A stretch of 6,468 bases of DNA from Anaerolineales bacterium UBA3001 (GTDB lineage Bacteria; Chloroflexota; Anaerolineae; Anaerolineales; UBA11657): positions 1-6,468 of the forward strand of contig DDZT01000024.1 in assembly GCA_002346435.1 (NCBI GenBank), given 5' to 3'. Below, in pieces: positions 1 to 4,967 of the stretch. Below the pieces are notes generated by a model that was given only the letters and a program-made list of their open reading frames with translations, searched no databases and was not told where the DNA came from. Numbering within the stretch: position 1 is the first letter of the stretch; each line of letters starts with the position of its first letter. Position numbers and translations under genes: made by a program.

Positions 1-99
1 CAATTTATGGCAGGCTCACTTCAGGAAGAAAAAATGTTCAAGGCAGCGTACGCCTATGAACAAGCTACTGAATGGCATAAAATTAGACCACAAATTTAG
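1..99 (+). CDS. Amidase, C-terminal end only (partial)
   Basis: Frame 1 is open from the window edge to a TAG at 97-99 and encodes 32 residues. They begin QFMAG, contain EEKMFKAAYAYEQATEWH and end KIRPQI. This matches the usual C-terminus of amidase-signature enzymes (GatA/AtzF/aryl-acylamidase type): a 'GLQ(F/I)' strand, then a helix with A-YAYEQAT-WH, then a short R-P tail. The catalytic Ser-Ser-Lys region lies upstream of the window, so neither substrate nor activity can be judged. Enzymes of the family hydrolyse carboxamides in the cytoplasm, or supply ammonia to mischarged tRNA in the GatA case. The downstream hydrolase begins only 8 bases after this stop, suggesting co-transcription. 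Naming a substrate would be guesswork. Confidence 0.75.
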   Translation, partial: QFMAGSLQEEKMFKAAYAYEQATEWHKIRPQI

Positions 100-107
100 T
101 ATTACTT

Positions 108-788
108 ATGGCGTCATTCCAAGATAGTGAAGACATTGAGATTAGAATTAAAAACATCTCTGAATGGCAAGTGGCGGATGACCAAACTGGTCAAGGTATT
201 TCACTTGAAACTACTAGAGGTGATATATATACGCTCCTCCATAATGATCCTTACGAGCCCACTGCAAAAGGAGTAATTTGGGTTTCTGGTGCGTCAGGTG
301 GATTTGATGGTCCTGCTCGGAAAATGTACTCAATAATTAGCAATGCATTAGCCCCTGATATTGCGTCTTTACGTATTAATTACAGGTTTCCTGGCAATTT
401 AACAGAGTGTGTGATGGATACGCTCTCCGCGGTTTCTTTCATGGCAGGAATAGGCCATACTGACTTAGTTCTTGTAGGACACTCCTTTGGAGGAGCGGTT
501 GTGATACAGGCAGCTCAATTTAGTGATCTTGTCAAGGGAGTCGTTGGTTTATCTAGTCAAACACAGGGTGCCACTGGAGTTGCGCAAATAACACCAAGAC
601 CGATATTGTTGATGCATGGAGAGGATGATAACGTTTTGTCTTCAGACTGTTCGGAGCTAATTTTTAAATGGGCTAATGAGCCCAAGGAGATTGTGATTTT
701 ACCCTCGACGGGTCACTCTCTGGAAGAGACCGCTCCTTTGGTAATACAGCGTGTTCAATCTTGGGTGATTGACCATTTGGGCGAATGA
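108..788 (+). CDS. Alpha/beta hydrolase (dienelactone-hydrolase-like esterase)
   Basis: A 226-aa soluble protein with the alpha/beta-hydrolase layout. The oxyanion-side strand GVIWVSGASGG is near residues 55-65. The nucleophile elbow GHSFGG is at 124-129, with Ser126 as nucleophile. The acid strand PILLMHGEDDNV is near 165-176, with Asp173 or Asp174 as the acid. The late GHS puts the catalytic His at 203, so the triad is complete. No signal peptide or membrane segment is seen, so it is likely cytoplasmic. Length fits the small single-domain members (dienelactone hydrolase/serine esterase type) without a large lid. The ATG lies 8 bases after the amidase stop and has no clear Shine-Dalgarno, so translation may be coupled to the upstream gene. 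The first ~35 residues are acidic and poorly typical, so the true start could differ. Family hydrolases act on esters, lactones or thioesters; the substrate is unknown. The pairing with an amidase and an SDR suggests small-molecule catabolism (inference). Confidence 0.85.
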   Translation: MASFQDSEDIEIRIKNISEWQVADDQTGQGISLETTRGDIYTLLHNDPYEPTAKGVIWVSGASGGFDGPARKMYSIISNALAPDIASLRINYRFPGNLTECVMDTLSAVSFMAGIGHTDLVLVGHSFGGAVVIQAAQFSDLVKGVVGLSSQTQGATGVAQITPRPILLMHGEDDNVLSSDCSELIFKWANEPKEIVILPSTGHSLEETAPLVIQRVQSWVIDHLGE

Positions 789-854
789 ATTTTATTTAAA
801 TGCATGTAGAAGCGTGGTTGAGATATACTCGCCGCTGACTACTCATTGATATAT

Positions 855-860
855 GGAGGA
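855..860 (+). promoter_or_regulatory. Ribosome binding site that fixes the SDR start
   Basis: GGAGGA lies 6 bases before the ATG at 867, an optimal Shine-Dalgarno. A longer reading from the TTG at 846 would run through this site and add MIYGGFN, which is not a normal SDR N-terminus. The ATG at 867 is therefore preferred. Confidence 0.85.
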
Positions 861-866
861 TTTAAC

Positions 867-1673
867 ATGGGAGAACTAGACGGTAAAGTTGCGATAGTTA
901 CAGGTGCCGGTCGTCTACGAGGAATTGGTAGAGCTGCAGCGGTAGAATTGGCCAGGTTAGGAGCAGATGTTGTTGTGACGGGTACAGGTAGAGATCCATC
1001 CTCATTTCCAGAAGATGAAAAAGCGGTAGGTTGGCGAGATATTGAAAGTGTGTCTGATCTAGTCAAAGCAGAAGGTAGGAGATGCCTGCCACTGGTGGTG
1101 GATGTGACAGATGCCTCCAAAGTGCAACAAATGGTAGACAGAACTGTCGATGAGTTAGGCCGTGTTGATATCTTAATAAATAATGCCGCCTTTGCTCGTG
1201 GAGCCGATAGAGTACCTATATTAGATTTGAGTGAAGAACTTTTCCAAAGGGTAATGGATATAAAGGTTACGGGAACATTTCTGTGCACCAAATCAGCTAT
1301 AGGTACCATGATTGCTCAAGGTGATGGAGGAAAAATAGTTAACATATCTTCTACTGCTGGAAAGAGAGGTTCCGCTAATACTCTTGCGTATAATGGGGCA
1401 AATTTTGCAATTGTTGGAATGACGCAATCAATGGCTCAAGAATTAGGTCCGCATAAAATCAATGTAAATGCGGTATGCCCTGGGGCCGTAGAAACTGCGC
1501 GGATGGATGTTGTCAGGGATAACTGGGAAGACATGGCTAAAAACACACCTATTGGAAGGAATGGGAGCGATGAAGAGGTGGGCAATTTCTGTGCTTACCT
1601 TTGTACAGAGGCGGCTTCTTGGATACATGGGCAGTCAATTAATTTGAATGGTGGCCAAGTGATGGAACATTAA
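867..1673 (+). CDS. Short-chain dehydrogenase/reductase with atypical catalytic residues
   Basis: A 268-aa classical-length SDR (start ATG 867, see RBS). It has a Rossmann N-terminus KVAIVTGAGRLRGIGRAAA at 7-25, with five instead of three residues between TG and GIG. The motif D80-V-T-D is followed by NNAA at 106-109, a Ser (Ser162) in NISSTAG, Tyr175 of the YxxxK motif, then a C-terminal PGAV (205-208) and a GQSINLNGG tail. Such enzymes move hydride between NAD(P) and an alcohol/ketone or related group in the cytoplasm. Oddly, the YxxxK motif reads YNGAN, so Asn179 replaces the catalytic Lys, while the catalytic Asn position (normally NxxG before helix 4) is Lys133 in DIKVTGTF. Serine and tyrosine are kept. 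The frame is intact and otherwise well conserved, so this does not look like decay. It sits 78 bases behind the hydrolase and may share its transcript. A 6-bp hairpin (1672-1677/1684-1689) overlaps the stop but has no U-tract. Confidence 0.9.
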   Translation: MGELDGKVAIVTGAGRLRGIGRAAAVELARLGADVVVTGTGRDPSSFPEDEKAVGWRDIESVSDLVKAEGRRCLPLVVDVTDASKVQQMVDRTVDELGRVDILINNAAFARGADRVPILDLSEELFQRVMDIKVTGTFLCTKSAIGTMIAQGDGGKIVNISSTAGKRGSANTLAYNGANFAIVGMTQSMAQELGPHKINVNAVCPGAVETARMDVVRDNWEDMAKNTPIGRNGSDEEVGNFCAYLCTEAASWIHGQSINLNGGQVMEH

Positions 1674-1688
1674 TAGCTACTCGGCTAT

Positions 1689-1717
1689 TTGACCTCAATA
1701 CATACCATTGCTAGACT
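1689..1717 (+). promoter_or_regulatory. Sigma-70-type promoter of the tRNA-Val gene
   Basis: TTGACC (1689-1694, 5 of 6 to consensus) is followed after exactly 17 bases by TAGACT (1712-1717, 4 of 6). A TGC immediately upstream forms an extended -10. Predicted initiation near 1724 leaves about 14 bases of leader before the tRNA. Confidence 0.6.
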
Positions 1718-1738
1718 TTTTATTCGTTAGTTTATTTA

Positions 1739-1815
1739 GGGCGGTTAGCTCAGTGGTTTAGAGCGCTGCGTTGACATCGCAGAGGTCATAAGTTCGACTC
1801 TTATACCGCCCACCA
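1739..1815 (+). tRNA. tRNA-Val (anticodon GAC), CCA encoded
   Basis: A complete cloverleaf can be drawn. The acceptor stem is GGGCGGT (1739-1745) paired to ACCGCCC (1805-1811). The D arm is GCTC (1748-1751)/GAGC (1761-1764). The anticodon stem CTGCG (1766-1770)/CGCAG (1778-1782) carries loop TTGACAT. The T arm ATAAG (1788-1792)/CTTAT (1800-1804) has loop TTCGACT. The anticodon GAC at 1773-1775 reads the valine codons GUC/GUU. The discriminator is A1812 and CCA is encoded at 1813-1815. The gene is single, with its own promoter; no clear hairpin terminator follows, only a weak T-run at 1822-1825. Confidence 0.97.
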
Positions 1816-2174
1816 CCCCATGTTTTCGTGACTGTATTAGTGAATATTGGTGTGTTTCTGTTTTCCCATTTTGAAGGCTTTCGGGGCTAGTGTTTGCAAC
1901 TAACTCGTCATACAGTGCCCTTAGTTCAAGGTTCCAGGGTCGTTTCCCGCTGACAGCGTTGGCGAAGACAGGCCTTGCTTAGGATGGGAGAACCCTATTA
2001 GAACAATCATGAAATTACCCCAGAAATATCACGATATACTGAAGTTTGAACCTTGGGTTTTCAAATATGTACCAATATTCGAATTTCCGACATGTTGGCC
2101 TCGATATTAATTGAATAATTCTTCCCAACCAGTAATTATGTTATCCAGGATTATGGTTTTGTCACCTAAATGCT
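1816..2174. other. Gene-free spacer with a GC-rich block
   Basis: No convincing gene lies between the tRNA and the 182-aa membrane protein. Most of it is AT-rich, but about 1915-1995 is near 58% G+C by hand count. That block contains the perfect palindrome CGCTGACAGCG (1948-1958) inside CAAGG (1927-1931)/CCTTG (1973-1977), plus GGTTC (1930-1934)/GAACC (1990-1994) as an alternative pairing. Short frames on both strands stay open through the block but lack start codons with ribosome sites. It may be a structured RNA, a repeat, or the remnant of an inserted gene beside the tRNA. I cannot decide. Confidence 0.4.
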
Positions 2175-2186
2175 AGGGAGGATTTT

Positions 2187-2735
2187 ATGAATGCGAAAAC
2201 AGTCAATGGGATTTTGTTCATTATTGCGGGTATTGCCCCTCTTGTAATATACCTAGGGCTTGGTCCAGATGGGACCGGTATACTGGAAGCTAACCTTACA
2301 GAAAAATTAGCAACATGGATTGCGTTTTCTGCACCAATAGCAATCATGATGACGAGAGATGCAATAAAAGGTGGGGAAGGATACGGAATCGTTAACGCAG
2401 GGTTTCTGATTATGATTATAGCTTTGCCAGTAGGGATAGTTGCTGATGCATTCAATGGTTCATCAATGACTGACTACGGAGAGATCATCGGGGAATTTGG
2501 ATGGTCTTCGTTGTTTCTGGGACTTTTTGTTTCAGGCATCGGATACTACGTTAATAAGTTTTTCCCAATTTGGTTGTGTGCTTTGTTATGTGTGGTTACG
2601 GCATATGGCTTTGTTGTCCTCGGATTTGTCGATGTCACCCCGGATAACGAGGACGCTCTATTCATACCAATGTGGCTAGGGTTCACACTCACTGTAGTAC
2701 TGCTTGGCATATTTAGAATGAGGAAAGAAAGCTAA
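2187..2735 (+). CDS. Six-segment membrane protein, family unknown
   Basis: A 182-aa hydrophobic protein with predicted membrane segments near residues 6-25, 41-57, 66-88, 105-123, 126-148 and 159-176, and a short basic tail (FRMRKES). The start is secured by AGGGAGGA at 2175-2182, a few bases before the ATG. No catalytic or binding motif is recognised. The first segment (NGILFIIAGIAPLV) and the stretch around residues 57-81 (R, then GGEGYG, then a segment ending ALP) resemble the corresponding parts of the 216-aa protein at 4968-5618 and of the broken gene at 4143-4761. It probably belongs to the same divergent family. It is a single gene, separated from the tRNA by 371 bases and from the TM2 gene by 202 bases. 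Function cannot be assigned. Confidence 0.85.
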   Translation: MNAKTVNGILFIIAGIAPLVIYLGLGPDGTGILEANLTEKLATWIAFSAPIAIMMTRDAIKGGEGYGIVNAGFLIMIIALPVGIVADAFNGSSMTDYGEIIGEFGWSSLFLGLFVSGIGYYVNKFFPIWLCALLCVVTAYGFVVLGFVDVTPDNEDALFIPMWLGFTLTVVLLGIFRMRKES

Positions 2736-2810
2736 TACTGAGTAATTAGTAATTATCTAATTTATGTGGTTTAGCGTTCTATCCATGTATGAGTTTGTTG
2801 AAAAATACAT

Positions 2811-2857
2811 TTGGATGCAAAGTTGATTGGTTTCTATTGCCAACTTTTTGCATCCAA
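2811..2857. repeat. Long imperfect hairpin between the 182-aa gene and the TM2 gene
   Basis: TTGGATGCAAAGTTG (2811-2825) pairs with CAACTTTTTGCATCCAA (2841-2857). This gives 15 base pairs interrupted by a two-base bulge, around a 15-base loop. It lies 76 bases after the 182-aa stop. No T-run follows on either strand, so it is not a standard intrinsic terminator. It could still end or stabilise the upstream transcript. Confidence 0.6.
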
Positions 2858-2937
2858 GTGAGCACTGGTCGCGCCGCGTGATGAGTATAGCCCGTATGTT
2901 ACTATTCCCCGAACGTCGGAAATTCTAAGGAACAATA

Positions 2938-3159
2938 ATGTCCACAGAAAACGTTAGTGAAAAAAGTTTTGTTGCAACCCTTATTTTATGTCTGTTACTA
3001 GGAGGATTTGGGGTTCACAGGTTTTATGTAGGTAAAGTAGGCACGGGAATCCCCATGTTATTGACTCTAGGTGGGCTTGGGATATGGCAATTGATAGACC
3101 TTATAGTAATAGCCATACAAAAATTTAAAGATGCCGATGGTGCGGTTATTAAAGCTTAG
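2938..3159 (+). CDS. TM2-domain membrane protein
   Basis: A 73-aa protein that is almost exactly one TM2 domain. Segment 1 is near residues 11-26. The family signature GGFGVHRFYVGK is at 22-33. Segment 2 is at 38-60 and carries LGGLGIWQLIDLI with the conserved Asp54. A short polar tail follows. TM2 proteins are small two-segment inner-membrane proteins whose biochemical role is not established. They occur alone or fused to other domains; this is the stand-alone form. AAGGA at 2927-2931 sits 6 bases before the ATG and supports the start. A possible extended -10 (TGTTACTAT, about 2898-2906) has no good -35. No neighbour explains its job. Confidence 0.93.
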   Translation: MSTENVSEKSFVATLILCLLLGGFGVHRFYVGKVGTGIPMLLTLGGLGIWQLIDLIVIAIQKFKDADGAVIKA

Positions 3160-3257
3160 CTATATCGAATTTTTGAGCTACTCCTAAAGCTAATTTCATT
3201 AACATCTTTTGATTTAATGCTCTTGAAAATTGTGTTTATTGTTTAACTAAGTGGAGC

Positions 3258-3286
3258 AAAAAACGGGAGTAATTATAGCTACTCCC
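3258..3286 (-). terminator. Intrinsic terminator, minus strand
   Basis: Read on the minus strand, GGGAGTA (3286-3280), an 8-base loop and TACTCCC (3271-3265) are followed by G and six T (3263-3258). This is a standard hairpin plus U-tract. The nearest minus-strand gene, the 87-aa protein, stops at 3547, so its 3' untranslated region would be about 260 bases and would cross the structured element. Alternatively it terminates a separate minus-strand RNA. Confidence 0.7.
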
Positions 3287-3308
3287 AACTCCTACAAGTA
3301 AAGTGTAA

Positions 3309-3412
3309 TATTAGATGGGCATCTTAGTTCTTTGGAGAATTTTAGAGGACGAGCCCTCCATGTCTCCTTGTGATGAGCGAAAGCTTAAAGAGGCTGAGAT
3401 GCCCATATAATA
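3309..3412 (+). ncRNA. Candidate structured RNA (or MITE-like inverted-repeat element)
   Basis: The ends pair as a long stem: 3315-3327 with 3394-3406 gives 13 pairs including one G-U. After one G-A mismatch, TATTA (3309-3313) pairs with TAATA (3408-3412). Inside, TCTTT (3329-3333) can pair with AAAGA (3387-3391). One arm is GGAGA (3334-3338)/TCTCC (3363-3367), enclosing GAGG (3345-3348)/CCTC (3355-3358). A second arm is GAGC (3375-3378), the GAAA tetraloop (3379-3382) and GCTT (3383-3386). The result is a three-way junction. The wobble pairs T3325-G3396 and G3375-T3386 are allowed only if the plus strand is the RNA, where the loop is also a GNRA type; on minus they would be A-C mismatches. 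It matches no riboswitch or housekeeping RNA I know. No clear promoter or plus-strand terminator is present. The 19-position terminal inverted repeat could equally mark a small non-autonomous mobile element. Confidence 0.45.
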
Positions 3413-3546
3413 ACTAACAATAAATTATTACTCTAGCAATCCTACAGCATCTTCCCAATGGTAAGCCGTCTCCGACAAATAAGCCTAGCTTGTGTTCAGA
3501 TTGGTGTGCCCTCGTAGCTGATGTACAGCCTTGAAACAAGATTGTA

Positions 3547-3810
3547 TTAATAAAGCTTTTTGTCTTTTTCTTCTTCATCGTAAGGGAACCAAGAATATTT
3601 GCGTTTCAATCTCTTGTAGGTAAAGTTGAGAATAAAAACTGCGACGCCCCAACCAAGAGGGCTTATAAAAAGAATAAGAATAAGTACATTAAAAAATCCC
3701 CCTTTACTCAGGAAATTTAATGGAGCAGCGTTTTGTGGAGCGAATTCCACCCAACCTAGTAGTAATGCCACAAAGAAGGCATAACCCACTAGGAATGTCC
3801 ATAATTTCAT
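3547..3810 (-). CDS. Small two-segment membrane protein, function unknown
   Basis: An 87-aa protein with membrane segments near residues 4-21 and 38-62, then a strongly basic stretch (YKRLKRKY, about 65-72) and an acidic/basic C-terminal tail (DEEEKDKK). By the positive-inside rule the tail should be cytoplasmic. The start is supported by AAGGA (3822-3818 on the minus strand), 7 bases before the ATG, and by a promoter just upstream (3840-3866). No family was recognised. It is a single-gene unit diverging from the broken gene at 4143. Its likely terminator is the distant one at 3258-3286. Confidence 0.75.
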   Translation of the reverse strand: MKLWTFLVGYAFFVALLLGWVEFAPQNAAPLNFLSKGGFFNVLILILFISPLGWGVAVFILNFTYKRLKRKYSWFPYDEEEKDKKLY

Positions 3811-4142
3811 ATCATGTTCCTTAATGCTATTTGATGATAATTATAATTAATTTCGACTTGTATCAAGTCCTCGCTATCACATACGCGACCTACACGGAAC
3901 GAGAAGTTTTCTTGTCCCCACATGTGGAACGATTTGGTTTTTGGAGTTTACCCAAGTCGGTAACATAAGGATTCAGTTAATTCTATAAGGTAACATTAAT
4001 CAACAAGAGGACGTTAACTACTAAATTACATTATTACCCTAAAGGTTGCTGAACCGGACGCAAACTAATTTTTCGATAAACCGGACTAATAGTTTCTGGA
4101 TAATTCAAAGGCGATTGCCTACTATATGTGCCTAAGTTGGTT
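3811..4142. other. Spacer between divergent genes
   Basis: It holds the promoter of the minus-strand 87-aa gene. Two direct repeats are also visible: AACCGGAC at 4052-4059 and 4079-4086 (27 bases apart), and GGTAACAT at about 3959-3966 and 3989-3996. No gene and no convincing plus-strand promoter or ribosome site was found before the broken gene at 4143. Confidence 0.4.
3840..3866 (-). promoter_or_regulatory. Promoter of the 87-aa membrane protein gene
   Basis: On the minus strand TTGATA (3866-3861) and a perfect TATAAT (3845-3840) are separated by 15 bases, slightly shorter than ideal. Initiation near 3833 would leave about 22 bases before the ATG, including the ribosome site. The region is AT-rich, which lowers the weight of the match. 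Confidence 0.5.
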
Positions 4143-4761
4143 ATGAATTCTAACAACCTTGCGGGATGGCTTTTAATAATTGGTCCTATTGCAATATTTT
4201 GAGCGTTCCTAGGGTGGCCCAGTGTAGATACTGCGGAAGAAGAACTAGCGCAGTTAGCTAAAAACCCTTCCACTAGTATTGCGATTATGACAGCTTTTAT
4301 CACCGGTATGCTCTTATTGTTCACAGGTTTTACTATTTCTTGAAGAATAATCCAGGCAGGAAACACGAAATGGTCTGGACTTGCAGAGATTTCGGGAGTC
4401 CTTTTCCCATTAAATATTGCAGTGCTTGTGGCCTCTGTTGGAGTTAATTTTGCTGCAGTACGTTTGTTTGAGACATCGAAGGAAAATGCTAACACTATTT
4501 ATCTTGTTGGTTACCATATAACTGATGTGATCGGTCTAACTATGGGTATTCCTATTCTCTTACTGGGAATAACTCTAGGTCTGTGTGATGACATATTACG
4601 CAGAGGAATAGGAGCTTTGTACATCATTAATTGGTGCTTGTCATTTAATTTCCTTGTTTGTAACGGAAACGGATGCTTTAGCGATTGCAGCATGGATCAG
4701 TATGTTCATAGTGTCAATAGCATGGGCAATCACTGTTTTAAGGGGTCGAGGGCAGGAATAA
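4143..4761 (+). pseudogene. Broken six-segment membrane protein gene (two TGA stops and a frameshift)
   Basis: From ATG 4143 one frame reads as a membrane protein (start MNSNNLAGWLLIIGPIAIF) but is cut by TGA at 4200-4202 and again at 4341-4343. It continues in frame (RIIQAGN, WSGLAEISGVLFPLNIAVLV, later GIPILLLGITLGL) to about 4640. From there the +1 frame carries the sensible end (FVTETDALAIAAWISMF, then ITVLRGRGQE) to TAA 4759-4761, implying one extra base in 4629-4650. Repaired, it would be about 205 aa. It resembles the 216-aa protein at 4968-5618 in the N-terminal (N)LAG(W/Y)LL-I-PI segment and in the R-(I/L)-(I/L)-Q stretch. TGG codons also occur in frame, and TGA is not seen inside other genes, so recoding is unlikely. 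The start has no good ribosome site. Codons 94 onward could still be read from GTG 4422, but without the N-terminal segments. Confidence 0.8.
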
Positions 4762-4803
4762 ATTAAATAGTAGCGACTGTCTCGTGAGAAAATTGGTTGT
4801 CTA

Positions 4804-4827
4804 AAGCTGTACCTCAAGGTACAGCTT
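4804..4827. repeat. Perfect 10-bp hairpin with TCAA loop
   Basis: AAGCTGTACC (4804-4813), TCAA (4814-4817) and GGTACAGCTT (4818-4827) pair without a mismatch, 42 bases after the end of the broken membrane gene. No T-run follows on either strand. It could be a terminator lacking the U-tract, or an RNA-stabilising hairpin. Confidence 0.6.
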
Positions 4828-4837
4828 GGAATTGTCG

Positions 4838-4857
4838 GTTACCCACCAGTGGATAAC
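4838..4857. repeat. Short inverted repeat
   Basis: GTTACCCAC (4838-4846) and GTGGATAAC (4849-4857) pair at 8 of 9 positions around a two-base centre. The tight symmetry is more like a protein-binding palindrome than an RNA hairpin. It lies between two stronger hairpins in the convergent spacer; function unknown. Confidence 0.4.
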
Positions 4858-4906
4858 ACTACGCATATTTTGGCTTATAAATAGGTTTGTGTTCAACAGG
4901 AATGTT

Positions 4907-4950
4907 GAAAAAGACAATCCCGGCTTTGTGAAAACAAGATACCGGGATTG
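4907..4950 (-). terminator. Intrinsic terminator of the 216-aa membrane protein gene
   Basis: On the minus strand CAATCCCGG (4950-4942) pairs with CCGGGATTG (4923-4915) in 9 perfect pairs around an 18-base loop. It is followed by TCTTTTTC (4914-4907). It starts 17 bases after the stop of the 216-aa gene, the expected place. On plus no T-run follows. Confidence 0.75.
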
Positions 4951-4967
4951 CCTTGTCTACCCTCAAG

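Larger units (their letters stand above)
3160..3546. other. Gene-free spacer between convergent genes, holding the structured element and a terminator
   Basis: The TM2 gene (plus) and the 87-aa gene (minus) converge on this 387-base stretch, and no open frame of note is present. It contains a minus-strand intrinsic terminator (3258-3286) and a 104-base structured element (3309-3412). Nothing recognisable is seen in 3413-3546. Confidence 0.6.

Noticed and set aside
798..845. A TATACT -10-like box before the SDR.
   Set aside because: No acceptable -35 at a normal distance, so I do not call a promoter between the hydrolase and the SDR.
839..1309. A long minus-strand open frame over the SDR gene.
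   Set aside because: It is a shadow of the SDR coding frame, with Ser/Thr-rich composition and no ribosome site.
2009..2110. A 33-codon plus-strand frame starting MKLPQKYHD.
   Set aside because: The purine-rich stretch is about 19 bases from the ATG, too far to serve as a ribosome site, and nothing supports it as a gene.
3371..3390. Hammerhead-ribozyme-like TGATGAG followed by CGAAA on the plus strand.
   Set aside because: The essential C of CUGAUGA is G here, stem II would be a single pair with no loop, and no matching cleavage strand was found. The GAAA is better explained as a tetraloop.
3392..3404. GGCTGAGATGCCC, similar to the first half of a TPP riboswitch.
   Set aside because: The second conserved half (ACCTGATC and the GCG-AGGGA end) is absent, and no thiamine gene or downstream gene on that strand is present.
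4200..4343. TGA read as tryptophan (alternative code or readthrough).
   Set aside because: Trp codons checked in other genes are TGG, the hydrolase ends in TGA, and the same gene also has a frameshift. Decay explains all three.
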